A stretch of DNA of 64,000 bases from Mastigocoleus testarum BC008. Lineage in GTDB: Bacteria > Cyanobacteriota > Cyanobacteriia > Cyanobacteriales > Nostocaceae. A model generated the notes under the pieces. That model made no database searches, was not told the origin of the DNA, and was given only the letters and a program-made list of their open reading frames with translations. Shown piece by piece: positions 26,394 to 35,500 of this stretch (positions are counted from its first letter, which is position 1; every line of letters begins with the position of its first letter). Made by a program: the position numbers and the translations under genes. The stretch lies in NCBI RefSeq assembly GCF_001456025.1, contig NZ_LMTZ01000101.1:1322-65321 (forward strand). Reading direction: 5' to 3'.

Positions 26394-27290
26394 ATGAACG
26401 ACATAAGCTCTAACTCCAACTTCACAATCTATCTAAAACGGTTTTCCAAGGTTTTAGATTATATAAATACTCATTTGGATGAAAATATGAGTCTAGATGA
26501 TTTGAGTCAGGTTGCTGCTTGTTCAAAATATCATTTCCACCGTCAGTTTACTGAACTCTTTGGAATTAATATAGGTCGTCTAATACAATTACTGCGTCTC
26601 AAACGTGCTTCTTATCAACTTGCTTTCCGTAAGGAAATCCGAATTATTGATATTGCGTTAGCTAGTGGTTTTGAAAATCCTGAGTCTTTTTCACGTGCTT
26701 TTAAAAATAATATTGGACAGACACCATCAAAGTTCAGAAATCAACCGGAGTGGAATTCTTGGTATGAAAAATACCAATTATTGAAAGATTTGAGAATTCT
26801 TCACATGAAATCAAGTAAACATACACATCAAGTCAGGATAGTTGATTTTCGGGAAGCGAAAGTTGCTGTATTGGAGCATCATGGCTCTCCACAACTGTTA
26901 GGAAACTCAATACAAAAATTTATTGAATGGCGCAAACAAAATCAAATTTCCCCTAAAACTAGCAAGACGTTCAACGTTATTTATAATGACCCTAAGACCA
27001 CAGAACCAGAAAAATTTCACTTTGATATATGCGCTTCTGTTCGATCAGGTGTAAAGGATAATAAATTTGGTGTGATTACAAAAGTTATTCCTGCTGGGCG
27101 TTGTGCGGTTCTACGCCATGTCGGGACAGATGAAAATCTAGGGGAAAGTGTGAATTATTTATATAAACAATGGCTACCACTTAGTGGTGAAGAGTTACGT
27201 GGTTTCCCTTTATTTGTTGAACGTGTGAGTTTTTTCCCCGACGTTCCCGAACATGAAGCGATCGCTGATATTTATTTACCCTTAAGGTAA
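26394..27290 (+). CDS. AraC family regulator with GyrI-like effector domain
   Basis: A 298-residue regulator. Residues 10-115 hold the two AraC helix-turn-helix motifs (SLDDLSQVAACSKYHFHRQF and IRIIDIALASGFENPESFSR, ending GQTPSKFR). From about residue 140 a GyrI-like/BacR effector-binding domain follows (VRIVDFREAKVAVLEHHG, PAGRCAVLRHVGTDENLG, IADIYLPLR). This order, DNA binding then GyrI-like, is that of Rob-type regulators that sense small lipophilic or cationic drugs. No obvious target gene is adjacent on the same strand. It has its own terminator downstream. Confidence 0.85.
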   Translation: MNDISSNSNFTIYLKRFSKVLDYINTHLDENMSLDDLSQVAACSKYHFHRQFTELFGINIGRLIQLLRLKRASYQLAFRKEIRIIDIALASGFENPESFSRAFKNNIGQTPSKFRNQPEWNSWYEKYQLLKDLRILHMKSSKHTHQVRIVDFREAKVAVLEHHGSPQLLGNSIQKFIEWRKQNQISPKTSKTFNVIYNDPKTTEPEKFHFDICASVRSGVKDNKFGVITKVIPAGRCAVLRHVGTDENLGESVNYLYKQWLPLSGEELRGFPLFVERVSFFPDVPEHEAIADIYLPLR

Positions 27291-27310
27291 TCTAAAAGCA
27301 CCAACACAAA

Positions 27311-27345
27311 CTGACCTTGGAAATAAAATCCAAAGTCAGATTGTT
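27311..27345. terminator. Terminator between convergent genes
   Basis: CTGACCTTGGA (27311-27321) pairs with TCCAAAGTCAG (27329-27339) through 11 bp with one mismatch and a 7-nt loop, followed by a T-rich run. It serves the AraC gene and perhaps the facing amidotransferase gene. Confidence 0.65.
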
Positions 27346-27414
27346 ATTATTTATGCTATTTAATTTAATATTAAATTTTTCTGCGACTTTGTATAGATAT
27401 ACGTGAATTTATGG

Positions 27415-28149
27415 CTATGCTACAGAACTAAGCACACCCTGTTTACTCTCAACTTTAAATAACCAGTCATGCCAAAACTTACGCGCTTTATTTTCTAAGA
27501 TGTAGCCATAAGTAGCAGTGTCTCTGCGTAAATTTGGAATAGTAACACCAGCAGTAGAACCAATTTCGCAAGCATGACCAATCAACCAACGCTCTAAACC
27601 ACGAGTTGTAACTTCTGGGTGAAATTGTAGAGCTAAAGCAGCTTTTCCGAAAGAAAATGCTTGATTTTGATATTGAGAACTAGAAGCTAAGTGGGTCGCT
27701 CCAACAGGTAAATCAAAAGTATCACCATGCCAGTGTAATACAGCAGCATGATCGGCAACAAGATGAACTAATGACGAATCTTTACCTGTTTCACTCAATT
27801 CAATGGGGGACCAACCAATTTCCTTGGTATGACCAGGATAGACTTTAGCACCAAGAGCCCGAGCCATAAGTTGAGCACCCAAACAAATACCGATAGTAGG
27901 TAAATCTGCATTCAGACGAAGTTTTAACAAACGTAGTTCATCTGTAATAAAAGGATAATCTTGTTCGTCATAAGCACCAATTGGACCTCCAAGAATTATC
28001 AGTAGATCGGTTTTCAGGGCGTCAATGTCAGCGATATTATCAGAGCCGGCTTCTATATATTTCATCACATAGTTGCGCTCTTCAAGAACATCTCCTAAAC
28101 TACCGAGATCTTCAAAGGCTATATGTCTGATTATAGTGGCGTTTTTCAT
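27415..28149 (-). CDS. Class I glutamine amidotransferase-like protein
   Basis: A 244-residue soluble protein of the GMP-synthase-like GATase family. The nucleophile Cys89 lies in GICLGAQLMARALGA, the oxyanion segment is ILGGPIGAYDE, and His177 and Glu179 in LQFHPEV complete the triad. HWHGDTFDLP is also typical. Such stand-alone GATases move ammonia from glutamine or act as gamma-glutamyl hydrolases. No synthetase partner is beside it, so the acceptor is not known. It shares the minus strand with the diiron oxygenase but is separated from it by 258 bp. Confidence 0.8.
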   Translation of the reverse strand: MKNATIIRHIAFEDLGSLGDVLEERNYVMKYIEAGSDNIADIDALKTDLLIILGGPIGAYDEQDYPFITDELRLLKLRLNADLPTIGICLGAQLMARALGAKVYPGHTKEIGWSPIELSETGKDSSLVHLVADHAAVLHWHGDTFDLPVGATHLASSSQYQNQAFSFGKAALALQFHPEVTTRGLERWLIGHACEIGSTAGVTIPNLRRDTATYGYILENKARKFWHDWLFKVESKQGVLSSVA

Positions 28150-28407
28150 GGGTTTAACGACAAAATACTACTAGTAAAAATCTGGAATGAGAGATAACAA
28201 AGTACAAATAGACTTGGTTGGGTCTATTGAGTAAAACAATAGAAAATTCTTGATTTTTTCTTCTCTCCAACTCCCTGAAAGTATGAAGAGTCTGTATCAA
28301 TTGTAATCCAAACTAATTAATCTGGAATTGAGGATATTTGAGAATATTTGAGGATGTTAGCCATCAATACTTCTGATAGAATGTTCCAATATTTAGTAAT
28401 TTACTAA

Positions 28408-29361
28408 CTAAATAAGTTCACTATCGGCAAAAAATTGCTCAATAATCGGCAGAGAAAATACACCAGCTGACTCAAACATCTTTAAAGTAGGTTTTGCAGC
28501 TTGTTTGACTTCTTGTGCTACTTGCTTAGGTACATAAACTTCTTCCAAAATTCCCTCTGCATCTTTAGCATTGAAGCCCATCGATCTGAGTACACTGTAT
28601 TCAAACTGACGGTCGGGAGCGAGGAAAGCCCAAACAAATTGCGGTAATATTTGACCCATTTCCTCTTGCTCATAGGCTGTAAGGTTGTTCCATAATAGTG
28701 GGAATAATTTACGGAAATAAGCACTGTGCAAAGCTTCATCGGCTGCATGGTCACCTATTACATTCCGAACAATATTTGCAACCGCAGGGTCATGTGGCAC
28801 GTTATTAAGAATTTTAGTTACTAAAGTCTCAGAAATAGTGACAAAAAATAATTTCATCAACTTTGGAGACAAGCGAGTTTGATTTTCGAGAATAATTCTT
28901 TCTAGAGTCCGGTCAAATTGAGGACGACCAACAACAGAACGATTGAGTCCGAACGATTCTTGTACTTGTTTTGAGAACAGTTCTACAAATAAAGCATGAC
29001 CTCCCTCATCACAATAAATTTTAAGAGCATCATTTTTCTGTTCAATATTCATAGAAATCGGTGCTTGTCCCTGAGCTAATAAGCTGCAAACAGGATTCAC
29101 ATGGCTCAATTCTAATAAAGTAGTGAACTGAAGATGGGCTAGAAGACGATAAGCTAAAACCTTAGTCAATTTCTGAGAATCGGAAGCGATCGCACTATGG
29201 CTAGCTAAAGGTACTAAATCTGGTGAAAATGGTAGTCCGGAAATCTCTTGAGTACTACGAATAGGCTTTGTGCGAATCCAGCTAGAATCATTCCATTTCC
29301 TGAAGGGACTGCGATAGGTTTTTTGAGTAGTTGCGGTTTGGTTTCTGTCAACTGTAAACAT
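28408..29361 (-). CDS. AurF-like non-heme diiron oxygenase
   Basis: A 317-residue, mostly helical protein. Two Glu/His motifs mark diiron ligands: DEGGHALFVELF (about residues 123-134) and ADEALHSAYF (about 213-222), with further Glu and His in the helices between. The layout fits the AurF/p-aminobenzoate N-oxygenase family, which oxidises arylamines or other nitrogen or carbon substrates with dioxygen. The start is strong: GGAGG lies about 9 nt before the ATG at 29361. The substrate is unknown. It stands alone on the minus strand, upstream of the amidotransferase; functional linkage is unproven. Confidence 0.7.
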   Translation of the reverse strand: MFTVDRNQTATTQKTYRSPFRKWNDSSWIRTKPIRSTQEISGLPFSPDLVPLASHSAIASDSQKLTKVLAYRLLAHLQFTTLLELSHVNPVCSLLAQGQAPISMNIEQKNDALKIYCDEGGHALFVELFSKQVQESFGLNRSVVGRPQFDRTLERIILENQTRLSPKLMKLFFVTISETLVTKILNNVPHDPAVANIVRNVIGDHAADEALHSAYFRKLFPLLWNNLTAYEQEEMGQILPQFVWAFLAPDRQFEYSVLRSMGFNAKDAEGILEEVYVPKQVAQEVKQAAKPTLKMFESAGVFSLPIIEQFFADSELI

Positions 29362-29592
29362 TTTAATAATCCTCCAAGTAAAGTTATTGTTGCAATTGCA
29401 GATGTGATCAACTGCCGTATGTAGTTGAAGAACTTAATCCACATCTTCTTCTTGCTTGATTCCATCATGGTGGATAAAGATTAATCAATACTGAATCAAA
29501 TCTGAAATTTGGCTTAGAAAATATGGCATTATTCTCAACTGACTCTCATTTTTACAAATAAGAGATAAATCTATAATGTATGGGAAGAATGG

Positions 29593-29833
29593 CAAAATTT
29601 ACGCTAAGGACTTCATCAACTTGAAAATGAATCATAAAAAAGACACGACTGTTTCCTTATACCAATTTGGAAAAATAATGAGACAGATAGATCTCTGTAG
29701 AGACGTTGCAGAGGCTAACGCCGACGCCCTTACTGCTCTGCAACGTCTCTACCGGAGAATCTGTTGCAATGATTTATCGAATTGGTATTGCAAGAAAATT
29801 GGGACTTGTCTAAGACGAATGCTAACGATCTAA
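29593..29833 (+). repeat. Segmental repeat copy A, interrupted by a MITE
   Basis: The flanks 29593-29656 and 29789-29833 align with the uninterrupted segment at 35367-35485 (shared blocks ATTTACG, GAACTT/GGACTT, AAAAAGACACGACTGTTT, GACGAAT). The 130-bp insert between them is a MITE-like element. Differences are scattered and the segment has no intact reading frame in either copy, so it may be an old transposase or gene remnant. Confidence 0.55.
29659..29788. mobile_element. MITE-like palindromic element
   Basis: The outer ends ATACCAATT (29659-29667) and AATTGGTAT (29780-29788) are inverted repeats. Inside, GTAGAGACGTTGCAGAG (29697-29713) and CTCTGCAACGTCTCTAC (29736-29752) form a perfect 17-bp stem with a 22-nt GC-rich loop. 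It is non-coding and of a type abundant in filamentous cyanobacteria. It interrupts repeat copy A. Confidence 0.7.
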
Positions 29834-29905
29834 AAAAATTCAGTAAATCATCAATCTCTCAAAATTAATGTGGTGGAGTACTAAGAGAAAAATGTCATAT
29901 AACAG

Positions 29906-32900
29906 TTAGTTGTTAACTATTAACGGATATCTCTTCACTGGTTGAATCTTTCTTTTGGGAATTATCAATAAATAAGCTGAAGGGATGAGAAAGAGTGCTA
30001 GAATTGTTGCTCCACCAATACCACCCGCGATCGCAACGGCTAATGGAGGCCAAAATCCTCCACCTGATACAATCAAGGGAATAAAACCACTCATCGTTGT
30101 AAAGGTGGTTGTTAGTACGTGGCGAGTAGCATGTACAACTACTTCGCGTATGGCTTTACGATCTCCTCTGCGTGCATCTGGATTTTCCTTTAAAGCCGAA
30201 AGTACCGTGATGGAGTCATTTACTGCAACCCCAACCAAACCGATAGTACCAATAATTGGGTTAAAGCCGAAGGGATATTTAAATAACCATACAGACAAAA
30301 GACTCAAACCAACAGAACAAATCGCAACGACACCAATTAAACTAGCGAGTCTGAAGGAACCTAAAGACAGAACTAAAGTTGTTATCATTAATACAACTAA
30401 TACACCGAGAGTAGAAAACAGTCCTCCCATTGCATTACTGCTTTCCTCTTCTTCACCACCAAATTCGTAGCTGTAACCTGCTGGAAGTTGAAAGTTTTGT
30501 GATAATTGTTGCTTGAATTCGTTTAAAACATTTGCTGGAAGGGTACCAGCTCGAATAAAGGCTTGAACAGTATTGACTCGTTGTCCGTTATAACGGGTGA
30601 TTTGAGAAAGCTTCGGTTCCAGTTCAAATGTACCTAGGGCTGATAGGGGAGTTGAATTTAATGAATTAGAGTTTTGTGAATTAGAGTTTTGTGAACCAAA
30701 ACTTGATGAACTAGAAGTTGAATTTCTATTTCCCCCCGGTGATAGTAAATCTAAAGATTTAATTTGGTTTAAATTTCCTCGATCTGCATTTGACAAACGT
30801 ACTCGTACGGGTAATTCTTCTGTAGATTCAAGAATTGAACCTCCCCGAACACCTTCCAGGGTAGTATCCAACTGTTGGGCGATACTTGTATTATCCAATC
30901 CCCTTAACCGAGCTGATTCTTCGTCCACACGTAAACCCAATTGCGGTAATACTTCATTTAAACTTGCACGGGTATGAGTAACATTAGGAATATGTACTAA
31001 CAATTCCCTTGCTTTCTCTCCAAATTTTTGTAATTGCTCTATGTCAGAACCATAAATCCGCATTTCCACAGGTGCTGCAAAAGGTGGTCCTTGTTCCAAT
31101 TGTCTCACTAAAATCCGCGTACTGGGGAATTCTCGATCCATTTCCCGTTGCAACCTTTGAATTAGATCATCTGTCGCAATCGATTTTAGTTGCACCAAAC
31201 CATTAGCAAAATTAGATTCGCTTTCACGGGAAGTAATAATATTGTAATAAAAGCTAGGAGCACTTCTACCAATAAACCAGTGCACATCTGAAACTTCTGG
31301 ATATTCGAGAAATTTTGAGCGCACCTGTCTGACAACCGATTGAGTTTGTTGCAAAGAAGCGGATGCGGGTAACTCCAACTCTACTTGCATTTGGTCTCGG
31401 TCTGCTGGTGGAAAGAATTGAGTTTCTAAAGTTGAAAATAATATAAATCCTGATAATGGCAAAATAAGTGATAATGCTATACCTATCACAGGACGCCCAA
31501 ATACGAAATCTAATGTGTGACGATAAGTTTGAGTAAGGCTGGAGTTGGAAAATCCACTTTGCAAACATCGTTGAAAAGATGGCAAAGTTTTGTTGATTTT
31601 TCTGTTGTTACCCCGATGTCTTCTTTCCTGACGACGCTTTAAATATCCATATAATTTGGCTGTAAGAACTGGAGTAATTGTCAAACCGATCGCTAAAGAT
31701 GCAGAAACTGCTAAGATTACGCTTAAACCAATCGTCCCTACAAATTCACCAACACTACCAGGTAAAAGAACAATAGGTAAAAAAGCCAAAACTGTTGTCA
31801 AAGTTCCTGCAATTAAAGGTGCTGTCAAATAACGAACGCTTGCAGTTACAGCTTTATGGAATGGAACTCCTGCATCAAGTTGGTTGCGAACTTCATCAAC
31901 TACAATGATGGCATTATCAATCAAAATTCCCAGAGCTACAATTAATCCTGTAACGGACATTTGGTGTAAGGGAACTCTGATCGCATTCATACAACCAAGT
32001 ACAGCAAGAACTGACAGAATTAAAGAAACTTGTACCACTAATGCTGACTGTAAACCCATCATAAATATGGTTACAGCAAATAAAATAACAGAACCAAATA
32101 GCAGATTAAAAATTAAACTATTGAGACGTCCGGTAACATAATTATTTTGCTCAAGCAATATTTTTAACTTTAAGTTGCTTGGTAATTCTTGTTCAAACTG
32201 ATTTAATTTCTCTCTAGCGAGCTTTGACCATTGATCGAGGCGATAATTTGACTCAACAAAAACAGCAACTGTTACTCCTGGACTACCATTTACCAATGCT
32301 AAGTCAGAAGCAGGTTGAATAATTCCTTTCTTTATAGTTGCAATATCACCCAATCGTTGATACTGGGCTCTATTTACCCCCGAACAAGAATTACAGCGAA
32401 TTGGTATTTGTTGTAGTTTACCAATCGAATCTAATTCTCCCTTAACTTCGATGGTGATGTCGTTGTTAGAAGTGCGTAATAGTCCTGCTGAGTTCTTAGA
32501 GTCGCTTTGTTGAATTTGCTGGGATAAATCAACTGCAGTTATACCTAAAGCTGCTAATTGAGCAGAATTGACTTCAACTGTAATTTCTTCATCTGGTGCG
32601 CCAAAAATATCTACCTTTTCCGTTCCAGGTATCGCTAATAGTGCATCTTCAAGGGACTTTGCTCTGCGAGTTAGAATTGCATAATTGGGAATATCATCTT
32701 GTTTCCACGTCAAAGATACCAATAAAGCGTAGGCTTTAACATCAATCTCATCTAATTCCGGTTCCGTACTTCCTGGAGGTAAATCGATCCGAACATCCGC
32801 TAATTTATCCCGGACTCTAGACCAAACATTGTCTACCTCATCCTTTTTCACCGTATCCAATAACTCGATACTGATAATAGAAACTCCAGTACTGGAAGTA

Positions 32901-33136
32901 GACTCATAGGTGTTAATCTCTTCAATTTCCGTAATTCTGTCTTCAATTTTCTCCGTAATTAGTGCTTCTACTCGTTCAGCACTAGCACCAGGAAAAAAAG
33001 TTTTTACTAAAGCACTGCGGGAAACCAATTCTGGATCTTCCAAACGTGGTAAAGCCTGAAAAGAGGAAAGACCCCAGACAAAAATCAAAATTATTACGAG
33101 AACCAGTAGGCGAAAATTACGATAGAGAAGTTTCAT
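29906..33136 (-). CDS. RND efflux pump permease (AcrB/HAE1-like)
   Basis: A 1076-residue inner-membrane pump of normal family length with about 12 helices and two large periplasmic loops. The N-terminal helix (FRLLVLVIILIFVWGLSSF) is followed by FFPGASAERVEALITEKIED. The fourth-helix proton-relay region reads VALGILIDNAIIVVDEV, so the usual Asp-Asp pair is Asp-Asn; this is common in pumps of uncertain substrate. A Ser/Asn-rich loop (about residues 810-840) is an atypical insertion made of short repeats. It lies downstream of the adaptor gene on the same strand; export of drugs or a secondary metabolite is likely. An outer-membrane TolC partner is not in the window. Confidence 0.88.
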   Translation of the reverse strand: MKLLYRNFRLLVLVIILIFVWGLSSFQALPRLEDPELVSRSALVKTFFPGASAERVEALITEKIEDRITEIEEINTYESTSSTGVSIISIELLDTVKKDEVDNVWSRVRDKLADVRIDLPPGSTEPELDEIDVKAYALLVSLTWKQDDIPNYAILTRRAKSLEDALLAIPGTEKVDIFGAPDEEITVEVNSAQLAALGITAVDLSQQIQQSDSKNSAGLLRTSNNDITIEVKGELDSIGKLQQIPIRCNSCSGVNRAQYQRLGDIATIKKGIIQPASDLALVNGSPGVTVAVFVESNYRLDQWSKLAREKLNQFEQELPSNLKLKILLEQNNYVTGRLNSLIFNLLFGSVILFAVTIFMMGLQSALVVQVSLILSVLAVLGCMNAIRVPLHQMSVTGLIVALGILIDNAIIVVDEVRNQLDAGVPFHKAVTASVRYLTAPLIAGTLTTVLAFLPIVLLPGSVGEFVGTIGLSVILAVSASLAIGLTITPVLTAKLYGYLKRRQERRHRGNNRKINKTLPSFQRCLQSGFSNSSLTQTYRHTLDFVFGRPVIGIALSLILPLSGFILFSTLETQFFPPADRDQMQVELELPASASLQQTQSVVRQVRSKFLEYPEVSDVHWFIGRSAPSFYYNIITSRESESNFANGLVQLKSIATDDLIQRLQREMDREFPSTRILVRQLEQGPPFAAPVEMRIYGSDIEQLQKFGEKARELLVHIPNVTHTRASLNEVLPQLGLRVDEESARLRGLDNTSIAQQLDTTLEGVRGGSILESTEELPVRVRLSNADRGNLNQIKSLDLLSPGGNRNSTSSSSSFGSQNSNSQNSNSLNSTPLSALGTFELEPKLSQITRYNGQRVNTVQAFIRAGTLPANVLNEFKQQLSQNFQLPAGYSYEFGGEEEESSNAMGGLFSTLGVLVVLMITTLVLSLGSFRLASLIGVVAICSVGLSLLSVWLFKYPFGFNPIIGTIGLVGVAVNDSITVLSALKENPDARRGDRKAIREVVVHATRHVLTTTFTTMSGFIPLIVSGGGFWPPLAVAIAGGIGGATILALFLIPSAYLLIIPKRKIQPVKRYPLIVNN

Positions 33137-33143
33137 TGTTGGA

Positions 33144-33166
33144 GATTCGGGATTGGGGATTGGGGA
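33144..33166 (-). repeat. Heptad repeat between adaptor and pump genes
   Basis: GATTCGG, GATTGGG and GATTGGG occur in tandem on the plus strand, in the 116-bp gap of the efflux operon. They belong to the short heptanucleotide class also seen in the atp operon. Confidence 0.6.
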
Positions 33167-33252
33167 AGTAATATAATTCCGGAATGATTTGCTCTATAGC
33201 TTCCAATTATGGAAAAGAATAAAACTCTTGAAGTCCCCTAGTGTTGGGGGAT

Positions 33253-34683
33253 TTAGGGAAATGTTATTTCTTGGTTTGTACTTTGCTCGTAACTAGCAAC
33301 TAATTGACCTGATACGATCCTTTGGGTTCCATCAACTATTAATCTGTCACCGGATTGAAGGGAGCCACGTACTAAAACCCGATTATTATCAGTATGTAAG
33401 ACTTCTACATCTCTTCGTTCCACGCGATAAGTATTTTTATGTTTTTCATTTTTATTTTTTTCTGAACTTTTACCCAAAGCGTAAACACTCCATAATCCCC
33501 TTTCTCCACGCATTAAGGCTGTAACTGGTAACCAATATCCTCGCTTTGCAACTCTTTGAGGTACGGTGAGACGTGCAATCTCTCCCGGTGCAATTAACCG
33601 TCCCAGTGACTGTTCCAATTCTAAAACGACAGTTCGAGTTCGCGTATTTGGATTAATTTCAGGAAGAATTGATGCAACTTTAGCTAAATAGGTTTTCCCT
33701 TGAATTTGTACCTGTTTCTGACTACGAGGTATCAGTTTTTCTGCAACCATGACAGGAACGCCAATTTCTACCTCTGGTTTCGCATTTTCAGTCAATCGCA
33801 CAACTGATTGACCTGCACTCACTACTGTTCCTTCATCTAGATTTCGTGCTGCAATTGTTCCAGAAAAGGGAGCTTTAATTGTACTCTTAGCAATACTCAC
33901 CTCAACGTCGGTAATATTGGCTTCTAATTGTTTGACTGCAGCTTGTTGTGCAGCAATTTTTTCCGGACGAGTACCAGCAAGCAATTCATTTAATCTACTT
34001 TCTGCTGCAACTAAGCGATCTGATAAAGCTGCAGCACCAAAGGAAATTTCATCTAATTGCTCTTTAGAAATAGCTCCCTCTTTATACAAGTACTCTCGAC
34101 GGGAAGTTTTAGTTCTTTGTAACTGCAATTGATCCTTTAAATCTTGAACTTCTGCACGTGCTGCAGCTATCACCTCTTTGCGGGGACCATTTTGTAATTC
34201 TTTAAGGACAGCTAAGGCTTGAGCTTTCTGTGCTAATAACTGTTGACGCTGTGCGGATAAATTTCGGGTATCAAGTTGTGCTATTGGAGTTCCAGCTTTT
34301 ACCCAATTTCCTCGATCAACTCTAAGTCTGACTATTTCACCCGACCTTTCAAAACCCAGTTCGCTCGCACGGACAGCAGCAACTTCTCCTGTGTAGGTTT
34401 GGGAAACTTGATAGGAATTTACAGCTTTAATTGGTGTAGTTTTAACTGTCAGAATATTGACTTCTGAAGCTTTTTCTGGTTTGTCTCTAGCTGCAAAACT
34501 GCGACTAACTCCAAAACCTACACCTGATAATAATAAGATTGCGGCAACCGAAGCAAATTTCCACCATTTAGATTGAAAAATTCCCACCAATTCATTAGCA
34601 GATAAATCTTCTTCAGTAGTAACGTCTGTTTCTAATTCAAGACTGGATGAATTTTGTTCGTTGATAGATTCTTGGTTATGCAT
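33253..34683 (-). CDS. RND efflux periplasmic adaptor (HlyD/AcrA family)
   Basis: A 476-residue membrane-fusion protein. A cytoplasmic N-terminus of about 50 residues precedes a membrane anchor (VAAILLLSGVGFGVSRSF). The lipoyl-like half-motifs are SELGFERSGEIVRLRVDRGNWV and STIKAPFSGTIAARNLDEGTVV, separated by a long coiled-coil hairpin (about 150-260). Beta-barrel and membrane-proximal domains follow. I chose the ATG at 34683, which has GAGGG 7 nt upstream, instead of a TTG at 34716. It is the middle gene of marR-adaptor-pump and links the pump to an outer-membrane channel. Confidence 0.87.
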   Translation of the reverse strand: MHNQESINEQNSSSLELETDVTTEEDLSANELVGIFQSKWWKFASVAAILLLSGVGFGVSRSFAARDKPEKASEVNILTVKTTPIKAVNSYQVSQTYTGEVAAVRASELGFERSGEIVRLRVDRGNWVKAGTPIAQLDTRNLSAQRQQLLAQKAQALAVLKELQNGPRKEVIAAARAEVQDLKDQLQLQRTKTSRREYLYKEGAISKEQLDEISFGAAALSDRLVAAESRLNELLAGTRPEKIAAQQAAVKQLEANITDVEVSIAKSTIKAPFSGTIAARNLDEGTVVSAGQSVVRLTENAKPEVEIGVPVMVAEKLIPRSQKQVQIQGKTYLAKVASILPEINPNTRTRTVVLELEQSLGRLIAPGEIARLTVPQRVAKRGYWLPVTALMRGERGLWSVYALGKSSEKNKNEKHKNTYRVERRDVEVLHTDNNRVLVRGSLQSGDRLIVDGTQRIVSGQLVASYEQSTNQEITFP

Positions 34684-34717
34684 CAATTCGCCCTCAAAAT
34701 ATTTTTTATCGGACAAT

Positions 34718-35191
34718 TTATGTGTATATACACCTTTTACTCGAAATGTTAGTCTTCTCAGACAAAGTTTCTAGCAACATTAGCAATATATTCCACTTTT
34801 CCTCACCTAAATTTTCTACTACACGAGCCTGTGCTTCTTGCCAAAATGGTATGGCTTGAGACATCACAGTATATCCCTGTGGAGTCAAACTCACTACCTT
34901 TATTCTCCGATCTTTACTGGGTTCAACCACAACCAAACCTCTTTTTACCAAAGGCTTTAAAGCACGTGTTAGTGTAGTCCGATCCATTGCTAAGCCTTCT
35001 GCTAAATCGCTAATTCTTGATGAACCAGAGATCGCAACAGCAACTAAAATTGTAAATTGAGTTCCTTGTAACCCGGTAGATTTCATGCTTTCTGCAAACA
35101 ACTGCGTGACCGCACGAGACGCTTTCCGCAGGTGAAAACAAGCACATGTAGCCGCGATTGGATTTAATTGAGTTAAGTTTGGTTGTCCCAT
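34718..35191 (-). CDS. MarR family transcriptional regulator
   Basis: A 157-residue winged-helix regulator. The DNA-binding core is SRISDLAEGLAMDRTTLTRALKPLVKRGLV followed by the wing KDRRIKVVSLTPQG. It is the first gene of the efflux operon and probably represses it and responds to a pump substrate. The ATG at 35191 is preferred to a TTG at 35227. Two direct copies of ATTGCAT, 16 bp apart, lie over the start region (minus strand), and a perfect 12-bp palindrome GTGTATATACAC (34722-34733) spans the end of the gene; either could be an operator. Confidence 0.85.
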   Translation of the reverse strand: MGQPNLTQLNPIAATCACFHLRKASRAVTQLFAESMKSTGLQGTQFTILVAVAISGSSRISDLAEGLAMDRTTLTRALKPLVKRGLVVVEPSKDRRIKVVSLTPQGYTVMSQAIPFWQEAQARVVENLGEEKWNILLMLLETLSEKTNISSKRCIYT

Positions 35192-35500
35192 GCAATTAAG
35201 TTTATATGCAATTTTGCACAGGGTCAACCTGTGTTAGGCGTAGTGTTTAATATTTGTTCAATTTTTTGATTTTTCTTGGTACGTAGTTAGCCTTTAGTCC
35301 TGCTTACTCCTATCCCGATGGAAAATTACCTAATTGAGTTGAGAGGGAAAAGTGTGGGGAGTGTGGGAAGATTTACGTCAAGAACTTTATTAACCTGAAC
35401 GCGAATGGTAAAAAATAAATAAAAAGACACGACTGTTTTCTAATTGAAAAACTAAGACGTGCCTGCGACGAATACTAATAATTTGACCCAAGTAAGACAC
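35192..35500. other. Spacer between the efflux and TonB genes
   Basis: No gene. Most of it is repeat copy B (35367-35485); the rest is plain AT-rich DNA with a purine-rich run near 35340-35370. Confidence 0.5.
35367..35485 (+). repeat. Segmental repeat copy B (uninterrupted)
   Basis: It is homologous to 29593-29833 without that copy's MITE, in the same orientation. The two copies bracket the efflux operon. One frame reads KIYVKNFINLNANGKK before a stop; copy A reads KIYAKDFINLKMNHKK, so the segment may once have coded for protein. Confidence 0.55.

Noticed and set aside
25046..26394. cas genes or a defence island around the array
   Set aside because: The flanks are atpC and an AraC regulator; no Cas, nuclease or reverse transcriptase motif is present in nearby frames.
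29214..29468. 84-codon minus-strand frame overlapping the start of the diiron oxygenase
   Set aside because: The oxygenase has GGAGG before its ATG and clear family motifs; the overlapping frame has neither, although its first 30 residues look hydrophobic.
29576..29833. 85-codon frame over the MITE region
   Set aside because: It crosses the MITE palindrome and its homologous copy B has stops, so it is a remnant plus insertion, not a gene.
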